Source of the DNA: Corallococcus macrosporus DSM 14697
GTDB lineage: Bacteria > Myxococcota > Myxococcia > Myxococcales > Myxococcaceae
DNA: 64,000 nucleotides
Direction: 5' to 3'
NCBI RefSeq assembly: GCF_002305895.1
Contig: NZ_CP022203.1
Span: 3,450,501 to 3,514,500 of the forward strand
Below the pieces are notes generated by a model. That model worked only from the letters and a program-made list of their open reading frames with translations. It was not told the DNA's origin and searched no databases. Each line of letters begins with the position of its first letter. Position 1 is the stretch's first letter. Positions 11,061 through 21,059 of this stretch are shown in pieces. The position numbers were made by a program, and so were the translations under genes.

Positions 11061-12529
11061 AAGGCCTTCCACGCCATCAGCAGCTTGGAGGCGACCTCCG
11101 TGGTGATGAGCGGCAGCACGCCACCGCCCCCCACGATGTTGACGATTTCGGACAGGGAGCCGCGGCACACGCCGCCCCACGCGGGCTGCCGCGCCAGCCC
11201 CACGGAGGCATAGGCGGAGTAGTCCACGAAGAAGGAGGCCGGCAGCACCGTGCCGTTGGGCTCGCAGAGCAGGTGGTCCTCGGGCGGTGAGTCCACCACC
11301 TCCTGCACCACGAAGCCGCCGCCGGCCCTGTCCGCCGCCGTCCGCGCGCACAGCTCCGCCCACGTCATGGGGGCGCCGTAGGCGGCCTGCACCCGCTCCG
11401 TGTACGGGACGGTGCCCGCCGAACGGCCCAGGAAGACGGCGCGGCCGCCATAGTCCCAGGACCGCTTGAGCACGAAGCGCGCGGGCGTCGCGGCCACCAG
11501 GGCCACCATGTCCTCCACCTGCTCGCCGTCGGGGCCCCGCGTCGGGCCGGGCTGGAACACCCGCGTCCACGGCACGGAGGCGCGCACCGCCTCCAGCTCC
11601 TCGCCGGTGAGCTGCGCCGCTTCGGCCAGGGCGGGCTCGGCCAGCGCCTGTGACAGGCGCGCGAAGGTCAGCTTCACCTCCACCTGCGAGGCGGGCGGGT
11701 TGAGGAACACCGCCTTCTTACCGGGCACCGTGCCCAGGAAGTCCTCGACCCAGAGAGAGGGGGACTCCTCCAGCCGCCGGACGAAGAGGTGCCGATACAC
11801 CAGGTCGTATTTCTTGCCGTGGGCCACGAAGGCGTCGTCGCCGGAGACCTCGTCCGGGTGGACCAGGTCCGCGTCGGCGCCGAACTCGCGGAAGCGCTCG
11901 CACAGCCAGCGCAGCTCCGTGATCTGCGCGTCATTGCGGCGGCACAGCAGGGCCACCGTGTCGGGCATCCGGCCGTTTCGTTCGGCCGCGTAGCCGTCCA
12001 GCAGCGAACGGTACAGCGCCAGGGCGTTGCTTCCGTTCAGCGACAGCAGCGCGTGCAGCGCCTTCTCCGGGTAGCGGAAGTAGCGGCCCACCACCTCGAT
12101 GAAGGTCCGGGCCGCGATGTCGGAGTACCCCTGCATGGCGGGGATGGTGGCGTTCACCTCCAGCGCCCAGGGCGTGCCTCCGGCGACGAAGTAGTCCACG
12201 CGGGTGGTGGCCAGCCGGGTGGACTGGCGCCAGGTGCGCTCGGCGAGCACGCGCTCGAGCGGGGAGAGGGCGCCCAGCAGCGCCTCGGCGTCCGGGCCCT
12301 GGAGCTGCGCCTGCGCCATCTTCACCGTGGCGGAGGACAGGCGGGCGGACAGCTCCGCCCGGCGGCGAATCTCCGCGGCGTCCAGCACCACGGGGGTGGC
12401 GGTGATGGGGATGGGACGGGTGGTGCCGTCCGGCCGCGTGACGGCCAGGCCTCGCTGGTAGGCGAGCCGCGCCAGGTCGGGGGCGATGTGCCGCGCCTGG
12501 CTCCGGAGCACGTCGATGAACTCTTGCAC
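11057..12529 (-). CDS. ATP-grasp-like protein of unknown substrate
   Basis: A 490-residue cytoplasmic protein starting at GTG. The C-terminal half has ATP-grasp traits: FVLKRSWDYGGRAVF (nucleotide-binding lysine and glycine loop), FVVQEVVDSPPEDHL, and the late NIVGGGGVLPLI loop with a preceding CRGSLSE. An upstream part (VALLCRRNDAQITELRWLCE, then DLVYRHLFVRRLEE) resembles the pre-ATP-grasp fold of glutathionylspermidine-synthase-like enzymes. This suggests ligation of a carboxylate to an amine, but no substrate can be named. The gene stands alone, and an IS630 copy has landed exactly in its stop codon without changing the protein. Confidence 0.6.
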   Translation of the reverse strand: MQEFIDVLRSQARHIAPDLARLAYQRGLAVTRPDGTTRPIPITATPVVLDAAEIRRRAELSARLSSATVKMAQAQLQGPDAEALLGALSPLERVLAERTWRQSTRLATTRVDYFVAGGTPWALEVNATIPAMQGYSDIAARTFIEVVGRYFRYPEKALHALLSLNGSNALALYRSLLDGYAAERNGRMPDTVALLCRRNDAQITELRWLCERFREFGADADLVHPDEVSGDDAFVAHGKKYDLVYRHLFVRRLEESPSLWVEDFLGTVPGKKAVFLNPPASQVEVKLTFARLSQALAEPALAEAAQLTGEELEAVRASVPWTRVFQPGPTRGPDGEQVEDMVALVAATPARFVLKRSWDYGGRAVFLGRSAGTVPYTERVQAAYGAPMTWAELCARTAADRAGGGFVVQEVVDSPPEDHLLCEPNGTVLPASFFVDYSAYASVGLARQPAWGGVCRGSLSEIVNIVGGGGVLPLITTEVASKLLMAWKAF

Positions 12530-12867
12530 GAAGTCGTGTCCTCGGTGGTGCGCCCGGGCGTCTTCCGGGCGGCGCGCACCCTACGCCCGGACGGGTTCGC
12601 CGGTCCATGGGCCCGGCGCCCCCCAACGTGCCAGGCTCAGCCGATTCTTCCACCGGACGCCCTCCGGGAGGCCGGCCAGCCGCCCCCCCAGGCGGACCTG
12701 GAAGCTGGCGCCAGCAATGGGCTTTCTGGTTGCTTTTGTCTCTGTGTTGCTGTTGTTTCGGTGCCAGGGGATGTTCCCTGGTGGATGTCGCGTGAGACAG
12801 TCTGACTTGCGCGAACGTCCTGTCTGGCTTACAAGCGTGGACGCTGTTCAACCGGGAATGTCCTGAC
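12530..12867. other. Intergenic region between divergent genes
   Basis: About 340 bases separating a leftward and a rightward gene, so it should hold both promoters. A T-rich patch lies near 12720-12760, and an imperfect pair GACAG / CTGTC lies about 20 bases apart near 12795-12824. No convincing promoter hexamers, RNA or open frame is seen. Confidence 0.3.
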
Positions 12868-13302
12868 GTGAGCCGCTCTACCTATCGCCAGCCCGTGAGT
12901 TCCGTCCGGTCGCGCCGTCTGGCGCTGCCGTTCGCGCTCGTGTGCGTGCTGGCGTACCTGGGGAGCGTCATGCACTTCGCCCTGGTCCAGCACGCCACGT
13001 GCCTGGAGCATGGCGAGGTGATGCACGTGGAGGCCGGAGACGCCCACGGCGCCGGGCACGTCGAGGACTCCTTCGATGACGTGCGGCTCGCCTCCAAGCG
13101 CACGGAGGCGGACTCCCACGGGGCGGACGCCCACTGCGTCCACGCCTTCTTCCGGCGGGAGGCACCCCCTCCCCAGCAGGCCACGGCCTCCCTCCTGGTG
13201 GCGCCCGCTCGCTCCGAGCCCGCGCTGGCGGTGTTCCGCTTCCACGCGGAGCCCGTCGCCCGGCTGCACCTGGCTCCCAAGGCGTCTCCGCCCCGCGCGT
13301 GA
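12868..13302 (+). CDS. Small membrane protein with His/Cys motif (DUF2946-like), possible metal-binding
   Basis: A 144-residue protein started at GTG, with one N-terminal hydrophobic helix (about residues 18-35) and a His-rich exported part. The stretch after the helix has M35-H36, H42, C45 and H48, and the C-terminus reads LAPKASPPRA. The leftward gene at 22499-22924 has the same plan (M-H, H, C-x2-H after the helix, and APKASPP near the end), so the two are distant relatives. That copy heads a metal ABC transporter operon, which suggests metal binding or sensing here too. Start and function are uncertain. Confidence 0.6.
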   Translation: MSRSTYRQPVSSVRSRRLALPFALVCVLAYLGSVMHFALVQHATCLEHGEVMHVEAGDAHGAGHVEDSFDDVRLASKRTEADSHGADAHCVHAFFRREAPPPQQATASLLVAPARSEPALAVFRFHAEPVARLHLAPKASPPRA

Positions 13303-13577
13303 GGCCCGGGAGTCTGCTCGCTCACCCGGCCTGTCCGCGCCGTGTGAGGCCCTCCGTCCGCTAAAGCCAGACACGGCTCCGTCCGCCGCGCGCGGTCCGT
13401 GAGTCATTGCGGCTTCGCGTCCACGACGGCTGAGCTGTCTCACCGCGTCTGTGTTTCGTGCTCCGTGCACGCCCCTTCCATTCCCACGCACCCGTGGCGG
13501 CCCCTCCATGTCCTGGCGGCGTCCGTTGCTGGCGCGCGGGCGTGGCACACCCGCAGTCCATTCCGTGGAGTAGCACC

Positions 13578-14078
13578 ATGAAGAAGAAGCTCCTGGCCGC
13601 GTTCCTGCTGTCCACCGCGCTCGTCTCCGCCGGCTGCGGCGACGACCACCCCGAGGAAGAGGGCGTCGACGCCGAGGCGTGCGAGCACCTGCAGGAAGGT
13701 CCCGCCTCCGCCGTCACCGCCACGCTCGGCACCGATGCGGCCCCCGCGATTCGCGCGGACCACCGCCGCTACGACGTCACCCTGGCGGACGGCCCGGACG
13801 GGAAGCAGGGCGCCGTGTCCTTCGCCGCGGACGAGGCCGCCGACTACGTCATCTACACCAACGCGGACGTGGACCTCTCCATCACCACGGCCAGCGGTGT
13901 GGCGGTGGAAATCGAGGAGAGCGCCAGCAGCTCCGAGGGCTGCGCCGACATCAAGGGCCGCCACGTCGTGCCCCTCACGGTGGGCACGCACTACCTGACC
14001 TTCGGCCCCACCTCCGCGGCCACTGTCGGCGTCCTCATCGAGGAGTCGCACGACGAGCACCACGGCCACGAGCACTGA
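13578..14078 (+). CDS. Lipoprotein with histidine-rich tail
   Basis: A 166-residue lipoprotein (signal MKKKLLAAFLLSTALVSAGC, Cys20), mostly acidic. Its folded middle region (about 30-155) probably forms beta strands. The tail HDEHHGHEH looks like a metal-chelating end. Two Cys remain in the mature chain (in EACEHL and EGCADI). The start is set by GGAG seven to ten bases upstream. It follows the His/Cys membrane protein gene in the same direction after 275 bases, so a shared role in metal handling is plausible but not shown. Confidence 0.65.
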   Translation: MKKKLLAAFLLSTALVSAGCGDDHPEEEGVDAEACEHLQEGPASAVTATLGTDAAPAIRADHRRYDVTLADGPDGKQGAVSFAADEAADYVIYTNADVDLSITTASGVAVEIEESASSSEGCADIKGRHVVPLTVGTHYLTFGPTSAATVGVLIEESHDEHHGHEH

Positions 14079-14110
14079 CGCCGTTCCCGGGCCCCTGGCC
14101 CGTTCACCCG

Positions 14111-14136
14111 GGGGCCGGTGCCGAGGCGCCGGCCCC
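14111..14136 (+). terminator. GC-rich hairpin after the His-tailed lipoprotein gene
   Basis: GGGGCCGG (14111-14118) pairs perfectly with CCGGCCCC (14129-14136), followed by TCGTTCCCC. It lies 33 bases after the stop. The T-run is poor, so termination strength is uncertain. Confidence 0.45.
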
Positions 14137-14159
14137 TCGTTCCCCGAAGAGAGAAGACC

Positions 14160-14534
14160 ATGGGTTCCTTCCAGCAGTTCCTCACGGACAAGAACATCCC
14201 CTCCGAGAAGCTCCTCCGCCTGTCGCGCCAGCTCGAGTCCAACGGCTCCGAGGGCCGCACCCTGCGGACGAAGCGCGTCGCCAGCCGCCGGGGCAAGGAC
14301 ACGCAGGGCAAGAGCTACGAGTCGCTGTCCATCGCCAAGCCGAAGAGCGGCCGGGGCATCAGCACCCAGCAGCTCCAGGCCGCGCTGGGTGACCGGCCGC
14401 TGCCGGCCCGCGTGCGCGGAAAGCTGGTGCGCGCGGTGAACGCGGTGCTGGGCAAGCAGGGCGGGAGCCCGGTGGACGCGCCCACGCTCTTTGGTGCCAG
14501 CCCCGTGCGCCGCGGCGCCGCGAAGAAGTCCTGA
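14160..14534 (+). CDS. Small basic protein of unknown function
   Basis: A 124-residue, Lys/Arg-rich soluble protein beginning MGSFQQFLTDKNIP; the GAAGAGAGAAG purine stretch acts as ribosome site. It has two parts: an N-terminal helical segment (IPSEKLLRLSRQLES) and a C-terminal helical segment (RVRGKLVRAVNAVLGK). The basic linker between them includes RTLRTKRVASRRGKD. No family is recognised. Charge and size would allow nucleic-acid binding, which is only a guess. It is followed closely by the next two rightward genes. Confidence 0.6.
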   Translation: MGSFQQFLTDKNIPSEKLLRLSRQLESNGSEGRTLRTKRVASRRGKDTQGKSYESLSIAKPKSGRGISTQQLQAALGDRPLPARVRGKLVRAVNAVLGKQGGSPVDAPTLFGASPVRRGAAKKS

Positions 14535-14554
14535 GCTGAGAGGAGCCAGCGCCC

Positions 14555-15157
14555 ATGTCCGGCCATGCCATGTCCACCGTGATTCCCTGTGAGCTGCGAC
14601 GCGATGGAGACCGGCTGTTCGACGTCTCCATGTGGTGCCTCGGGCGGGATGTCCTCTGCCCGGAGGGGAACCTCCTCGTTCGCCGGGGGCTCGTGCGTCA
14701 CGCGCGTCCCGAGGGCGCGGAGGGGCAGAGTCCGTACACGGTGGACCTGCCGGACGGTGGGCGACTGACGCTGTGGGGCTTCGGCGCGCTGTGCGAGTGC
14801 GGCGAAGCCATCTTCGTCCCGCGGGCGGGCTTCTCGCCCGTCCTGCTGGACGGCGTGCCGGGCCGCTTGCCGTTCCGCGCGGAGGCGCTGGGCCCTTTGC
14901 GCCCGCCGACGACGGGCCACGAGCGGCGAGCCCTGCGCGCGGGACTGGCCTCGTTGGCGGGGTGGCTGGCCGAGCACGAGGACTGGGTGGCCGCAGAGGT
15001 GGGCCCGGCCTGGCGGCGTGAGTGCTTCGAGGCGCGTCGCAAGGCGCCTCCGGTCGCCGCCGACGGCCTGGCCTCGGCGTGGCGGCGCTTCGCCTCCCGC
15101 CTTCGTTCCCTGGATTCTGGATTCAACGTCTGCACCGCCCCGGTCGCCGGGGCCTGA
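14555..15157 (+). CDS. Hypothetical cytoplasmic protein
   Basis: A 200-residue protein without signal peptide or membrane helix, not recognised. It has two close cysteines (CECGEAIF) that could bind a metal, a beta-rich first half and an Arg/Ala-rich helical second half. The start codon is preceded by GAGAGGAG. It sits 20 bases after the small basic protein gene and 10 bases before the TPR gene, whose ribosome site overlaps its stop, so the three are probably co-transcribed. Confidence 0.6.
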   Translation: MSGHAMSTVIPCELRRDGDRLFDVSMWCLGRDVLCPEGNLLVRRGLVRHARPEGAEGQSPYTVDLPDGGRLTLWGFGALCECGEAIFVPRAGFSPVLLDGVPGRLPFRAEALGPLRPPTTGHERRALRAGLASLAGWLAEHEDWVAAEVGPAWRRECFEARRKAPPVAADGLASAWRRFASRLRSLDSGFNVCTAPVAGA

Positions 15158-15167
15158 GGAGGACCTC

Positions 15168-16901
15168 ATGTTGGCGCGACTGCTCCGAGCCGATGAACCT
15201 TCCGTCCATGCCCGCGCGCCGTGGGAGGACGTCGCCGATGACGCGCTCCCCGCGCCGCTGCTTCGCACGGGCCTGGGTGATGCACACCTGGCCGTCACCA
15301 CCGCGAATCCTCGGGCCCAGGCCTGGTTCGACCAGGGGCTGCGGCTGATGCACCTGGGCTGGGGTGGTGAGGCCCGCCGCGCCTTCGCGCAGGCCACGCG
15401 GGAGGATGCCGCGCTGGCCATGGCCTGGTGGGGGCTCGCGCTCACGCGAGGCCCGGGCGCCCGCTTCGCCTCGGCCCGCGCGGAGGCCATGGGTCGCGCG
15501 CTGGCGCTGAGCGAGGGCCTCTCGGACCGCGAGCAGCGCTACATCGTCGCGGCCAGCCTGCTGGCGGAGAAGGGCCCGGCCAATGGCCGTCACGCCTTCG
15601 TGCGCGACATGGAGTGCCTCATCGACCGCTATCCCGAGGACGGCGACGCGCGGCTGCTGCTCGCGGGCTTCCTCCTGGACGGCTACGAGCCGGATGGCCG
15701 GCCGGGGCAGGGGCAGCCGTATGCGCAGGCCCTGCTGCGCGAGCTGCTGCGCTCGCACCCGGACCATGCGGGCGTCCACCATGCGTGGGTGCAGGCCATG
15801 CTGAACAGCGGCCGGCCTGACGCCGCTCGTGACAGCGCGCGCCGGTTGGTGACGCTGGCGCCGCGTGCCAGCCCCGCGCTGCTCTCCGCGGGGCGCCTGC
15901 TTCAGCGCGTGGGATTGATGGCGGAGGCCCAGCGCGTGCTGGAGACGGCGGTGGCCGCGGACGACGCGTACCTGGCCGAGGAAGGACTGCTCCCTGCCGC
16001 CGCGCCGAGCGCGGAGGCCGCCATGCGCCTGCTGAGCCAGGGGTGCGCCGAGGCGGGCCAGTACGGCGAGGCCCAGGCGTGGGCGCGTCGGCTGCGGCAG
16101 CGCGTGGAGGGCGCGGGGGGGGACGACCAGGCGATGTTGTTCGCCGCGGCCACGATGGTCTCCGCGCACCTGCGCTTCGGCTTCTGGCGCGCGGCGGCGG
16201 ACGTGCCCATGGAGCTGTCCGATACGGCCAGCCCGGCGGAGCGGGCGCTGCGGGACGGGATGCGCCAGTACACGCGGGGCCTCAGTCTGTTGGAGGCCTC
16301 GCGGTTGGGCGAGGTGGAGCGCGTGTGCAGCGCGCTGGACGCGCAGCATGCGCTGCTGGCGGAGGCGCGCCGCTCGGAGGACCTGTCCTTGTGCCCGAGG
16401 GATGTGGCGCGCGTGGTGGAGGTGGCCGCGCAGGAGCTGCGGGGCGCGCTGGAGGCTCGCAAGGGCGAGGTGGGCCGCGCAGAGGCCACGCTGACGCGCG
16501 CGTGGCGGCTGGAGCGGCGGTTCCGGGCCGCGGGGCCAGCGGCCTTCTCCCGGCCCGCGCGTGAGGCCCTGGTCCGGCTGCGGCTGCGCACCGACCGCGA
16601 GGGAAAGGCGGTGGAGCTGGCGAAGGCGCTGGTGTCGGAGCGGCCCGGCTGCGGGCACCTGCGGCTGCTCGCCGCGGAGTCCCAGGTGGCGCTCGGCGCG
16701 TGGAGTGACGCGGTGGAGGACTTCACGGCGTTCCTCGACTGCTGGCGGGACGCGGACCCGCACCTGCCGGAGCTTCGTCGCGCCCGGGCCTTCATCGCCG
16801 GGCGGGGCCGGTTGCTGCGGCTCGTGCGCCCGCCGGAGATTCTGGCCCTGCGGGAGACGGGCACGCCGAGTCTGGCCGCGCACGGGACGGCGTCCTGCTG
16901 A
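15168..16901 (+). CDS. Large TPR-repeat protein
   Basis: A 577-residue soluble protein made of helical repeats. The first repeats (QAWFDQGLRLMHLGWGGEARRAF, split here as WFDQGLRL and GEARRAF, followed by MAWWGLAL) match the TPR family in which a WFDQGL motif opens the array. Repeats continue through most of the chain (about 45-540). No signal or catalytic domain is visible; it probably scaffolds partners. The start has AGGAGG six bases upstream. It is the last gene of a three-gene rightward cluster. Confidence 0.75.
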   Translation: MLARLLRADEPSVHARAPWEDVADDALPAPLLRTGLGDAHLAVTTANPRAQAWFDQGLRLMHLGWGGEARRAFAQATREDAALAMAWWGLALTRGPGARFASARAEAMGRALALSEGLSDREQRYIVAASLLAEKGPANGRHAFVRDMECLIDRYPEDGDARLLLAGFLLDGYEPDGRPGQGQPYAQALLRELLRSHPDHAGVHHAWVQAMLNSGRPDAARDSARRLVTLAPRASPALLSAGRLLQRVGLMAEAQRVLETAVAADDAYLAEEGLLPAAAPSAEAAMRLLSQGCAEAGQYGEAQAWARRLRQRVEGAGGDDQAMLFAAATMVSAHLRFGFWRAAADVPMELSDTASPAERALRDGMRQYTRGLSLLEASRLGEVERVCSALDAQHALLAEARRSEDLSLCPRDVARVVEVAAQELRGALEARKGEVGRAEATLTRAWRLERRFRAAGPAAFSRPAREALVRLRLRTDREGKAVELAKALVSERPGCGHLRLLAAESQVALGAWSDAVEDFTAFLDCWRDADPHLPELRRARAFIAGRGRLLRLVRPPEILALRETGTPSLAAHGTASC

Positions 16902-17056
16902 GGTGAATGCGAGGCAAGCGGGGCTCCGGCGCGGGCATCTCGCGGGACACGGGTGGACTGTCACCGGCTGGAAGTCCTCGCCGTGGGGGCGTCCACCATC
17001 AGCGCTGGCGGCTCCCGCCGCTTGACGGGCCCGCGCCGTTCGCGCGAGGAGGGGGC

Positions 17057-17608
17057 ATGCCCACCTTCCGCCTCAAGCAGGACCAGGCCGCGTTGCTCGT
17101 CGTGGACATCCAGGAGCGCCTGTGCGCCGCCATGGACCGGGACGCCTTGGACCGGATGCTCAGCCGCACCTCCGCCGCCATCGAGGGTGCCCGCGCGCTG
17201 GGGCTCCCCATCCTCCTCACCGAGCAGTACCCCAAGGGGCTGGGCCCCACGCACTCGCTGCTCCGCATGCGCGCGCTCAAGGACGTCAAGCCGGTGGAGA
17301 AGCTGGAGTTCAGCGCCGCCGTGCCGGACGTGCTGGCCGCGCTCGGCGGGCGCACGCAGGTGCTGGTGGTGGGCATGGAGGCGCACATCTGCGTCTTCCA
17401 GACGGTGCGCGACCTGGCCGAGCGCGGCCTGTCGCCGTTCCTGCTCGCGGACGCCGTCCTGTCCCGCGCGCAGGAGGACCGGCAGGTGGGCCTCCAGCTC
17501 TGCCGCGACGCGGGCGCGCACGTCGTCACGGTGGAGGCCGCCCTGTTCGACCTGCTCGGGCGCGCGGGGACACCCGAGTTCAAGCAGGTCTCCGCCGCGG
17601 TGCGCTGA
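17057..17608 (+). CDS. Isochorismatase-like cysteine hydrolase
   Basis: A 183-residue cytoplasmic hydrolase of the isochorismatase/nicotinamidase superfamily. The catalytic triad is visible: Asp17 (LLVVDIQERL), Lys82 (EKLEFSA) and nucleophile Cys112 (GMEAHICVFQT). It resembles the YcaC-like branch, for which natural substrates are unclear; it lacks features that would make it a sure nicotinamidase. The start is preceded by GAGGAGGGGG. It converges with the metal-transport permease gene, whose stop is only a few bases away. Confidence 0.85.
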   Translation: MPTFRLKQDQAALLVVDIQERLCAAMDRDALDRMLSRTSAAIEGARALGLPILLTEQYPKGLGPTHSLLRMRALKDVKPVEKLEFSAAVPDVLAALGGRTQVLVVGMEAHICVFQTVRDLAERGLSPFLLADAVLSRAQEDRQVGLQLCRDAGAHVVTVEAALFDLLGRAGTPEFKQVSAAVR

Positions 17609-17614
17609 GCCCGC

Positions 17615-18529
<915 letters not shown>

Positions 18530-19266
18530 ACTGGCGGCGGAAGGCGGGGTGACAGAAGACGGTGCGGGCATCGCCCACGACGAAGGCGGACGTCTCGCGG
18601 TCCACGAAGACGAGCACGTCCGCGTGCTCGGCGGCGACCTCCAGGTCGTGGCACACCACCACCACGCCCAGGCCCCGCTCACGCGACAGGGTGCACAGCC
18701 GCTGCATCGTCTCGCGCTCGGCCACCGCGTCCATGGCGGCGGTGGGCTCGTCCAGCAGCACCAGGTCCGCCTCGGTGGCCACCAGCCGCGCCAGCAGCGT
18801 GCGCTGCTTCTGGCCCTCGGACAGCTCCCGGTAGGGCCGCGCCGCGAAGGCCTTCGCGCCGGCCGTCTCCAGCGCGCTCTGCACCGCCTGCCGGTCCGTC
18901 TTCCGGGCGAAGGGCCACAGGAAGCTCCACCCGCGCAGGCGGCCCCAGGCCGTCAGCTCCCCCGCGCGCAGCGGCAGCAGCGAGTCGATGGCGGACGTCT
19001 GCGGCACGTAGGCGCTGCGCACCTGGGCCGAGGCCCGGGAGATGGTGCCGGACACCGGCGGCAGCATGCCCAGCAGCGTCCGGAACCAGGTGCTCTTGCC
19101 GGAGCCGTTGCGGCCCACCACCGCCACGAACTGGCCGCGGCGGATGGTCAAGTCGATGGGCGGCAGGAGCGCCTTGCCGTCGTAGCCGATGACCAGCTTC
19201 TCGCAGGTGAGCAGCGCGTCGCCCGGTGTGAACGTGGCGGGCACCGCATGGGGGCGGTCCGCGGAC

Positions 19267-20109
19267 TCATCGGTCTTCACGCTGGACCTCCGCTTGGGGC
19301 TCCAGGGTGGCCAGCGCTTCCACGATGGCGGTCCGGACCGCGGCGTTCTCCGCCGCGTTCAGGTCCACCACGCCGTCCGCGCCAGGCGTGGTGGCGCTCC
19401 AGTCCACCGCGTCGAACAGCGCGGGCGAGAGCGCCAGGCGCAGGGCCAGCTTCACGCGCGGCTTGTTCTCCCGGTCCGAGGGGATGTCGACCGTGCCCCG
19501 CAGCACCAGCAGCGGCGCGTCCGTCGCCGTCAACGCGAGCCGGAAGCGGCGCTCGCCATGGAGGCGCGGCGTGGCGCGGCTGTCGCGCACGGCGCCTTCC
19601 AGGTCCACCGCCGCCACGTCCCACTGGTAGCGGGTGACCTGGGTGCGGCCCAGCTCACAGGACGGCTCGCACTCAGGAGACAGCGTCTGGTCCGCCAGCA
19701 GGTCCAGGTCCGCGTCCACGTGGAGGCTGGCCACCGTGGCCTCGGCGCCGCCGCCACCGCCGTCCAGCTCCGCCTGGATGTCCTCGTAGTCCACCAGCGC
19801 GCCGTCGTCGCGGTGGCAGTGGCCGTTGTGGCAGTTGGTGTAGCCGGGCGGTGGGTTGGCCGGGTCGAAGGTGGTGGGGCCGCTGGCGCCGCCGCCGCCC
19901 ACCAGGTCGATGTGCTCCACGCCCAGCGCGGCGCCATCCAGGCGAAGCTCGAAGTCGGAGGCCAGCCGCTGGAAGCCATTGCCCACGTCGCGCGTGGCCA
20001 CCGGCGTGTAGTCCGCACGGACGGTGGGCTCCAGCACCGCGAAGCTCTCTCCGGGCTCCAGCGCGCAGCCGGACAGGAGGAGCAGGGGAAGGAGGAGGCG
20101 CGTCCTCAT
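19267..20109 (-). CDS. His/Cys-motif lipoprotein within the metal uptake operon
   Basis: A 280-residue lipoprotein (LLLSGC, Cys15). The striking element is the cluster C93-H94, H97, C98, H99 (NCHNGHCHRDD), a good metal-binding candidate. A second Cys pair follows in CEPSCELG. The rest is beta-rich, with no known domain recognised. It lies three bases after the binding-protein gene and overlaps the ATPase gene, so it is made together with the transporter. It may hand metal from the outer membrane to the periplasmic binding protein; that role is inference. Confidence 0.75.
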   Translation of the reverse strand: MRTRLLLPLLLLSGCALEPGESFAVLEPTVRADYTPVATRDVGNGFQRLASDFELRLDGAALGVEHIDLVGGGGASGPTTFDPANPPPGYTNCHNGHCHRDDGALVDYEDIQAELDGGGGGAEATVASLHVDADLDLLADQTLSPECEPSCELGRTQVTRYQWDVAAVDLEGAVRDSRATPRLHGERRFRLALTATDAPLLVLRGTVDIPSDRENKPRVKLALRLALSPALFDAVDWSATTPGADGVVDLNAAENAAVRTAIVEALATLEPQAEVQREDR

Positions 20110-20112
20110 GGC

Positions 20113-21036
20113 TCAGGTCCCCTTGCCAGCGAGCCCCTTCTCCAGGCGCTCGACCATTTCATTGATGTGCTGGAGGTACGTCTCCTTCGCCTTGAAGTCC
20201 GTGCCGCCGTGCAGGGTGACGAGCGGCGCGGGAATCTTCGAGGCCACCAGCCGCGCGGTGGTGTCCGGGTAGTAGCTCTCCATCAGCACCATGCGCGCCT
20301 TGCGCTGGCGGCCCTGGGCCAGCACGCTCGCGACGTGCGACGGGTTGGGCGGGATGCCCGGCTTGGGCTCCAGGTAGGCGATGGTGTCGAAGCCCAGCCA
20401 GTCCGCCAGGTACGCCATGGTCCGGTGATAGGCGATGACGGGCTGGCCCTTCATGGACGCCATCCGCTTCTCCCAGTCCGCGCGCGACTTCTCCAGCTCC
20501 GCGGTGAAGGTGGCCAGGTTGGCGCGGTAGGCCTGCGCGTTCTTCGGGTCCAGCTGCGCCAGCCGGTCGGTGATGCCGCGCGCGACGGCCAGCGCCTGAC
20601 GCGGGTCATAGAGGAAGTGCGGGTTGCCGCCGGGGTGGACGTCTCCCTGGCCCCGGTCCACCTGCACGGTGGGGACCTCCAGCAGCCTGGCGAACTGCGA
20701 GGCCACCAGGTAGCCCGGGCTGCCCACGAGAATCCTCGGGTTGCGCGCGCCCACCTGGAGCGTGGGGAGCCAGCCGACCTCAAGCTCCAACCCGATGGCG
20801 ATGAGCAGGTCGGCGCGGTTGAGCGCCAGCGCGAGGTTCGGCTTGGCGTCCACGAAGTGCGGGTCCTGGCTGGACAGCGCCAGGGCCTGCACCTGCACGT
20901 GCTTGCCGCCCACGGCCTTCGTCAGCGCGGCCAGGTCAGGCAGGGTGGTGACGACGTTGAGGTCCGCGCGAGCGGGGGCGGCGACGAAGAGGGTGAGGGC
21001 GGCGCACACGGCCGCGAACAGTCGGGAGAGACGCAT
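20113..21036 (-). CDS. Periplasmic metal-binding protein of the ABC importer (ZnuA/TroA type)
   Basis: Captures the metal ion in the periplasm. A 307-residue protein with signal peptide (about 24 residues, ...APARA) and the cluster A-1 ligand pattern: His60 (SQDPHF), His140 (NPHFLYD), His204 (AYHRTMAYL) and an acidic ligand in ESYYPDTT (Glu253/Asp258). There is no His-rich loop. ATG at 21036 is preferred over the ATG two codons upstream because AGGAG then lies eight bases away. It sits between the outer-membrane channel gene and the His/Cys lipoprotein gene. Confidence 0.9.
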   Translation of the reverse strand: MRLSRLFAAVCAALTLFVAAPARADLNVVTTLPDLAALTKAVGGKHVQVQALALSSQDPHFVDAKPNLALALNRADLLIAIGLELEVGWLPTLQVGARNPRILVGSPGYLVASQFARLLEVPTVQVDRGQGDVHPGGNPHFLYDPRQALAVARGITDRLAQLDPKNAQAYRANLATFTAELEKSRADWEKRMASMKGQPVIAYHRTMAYLADWLGFDTIAYLEPKPGIPPNPSHVASVLAQGRQRKARMVLMESYYPDTTARLVASKIPAPLVTLHGGTDFKAKETYLQHINEMVERLEKGLAGKGT

Positions 21037-21059
21037 GGTCATGACTCCTGCGAAAAGGG

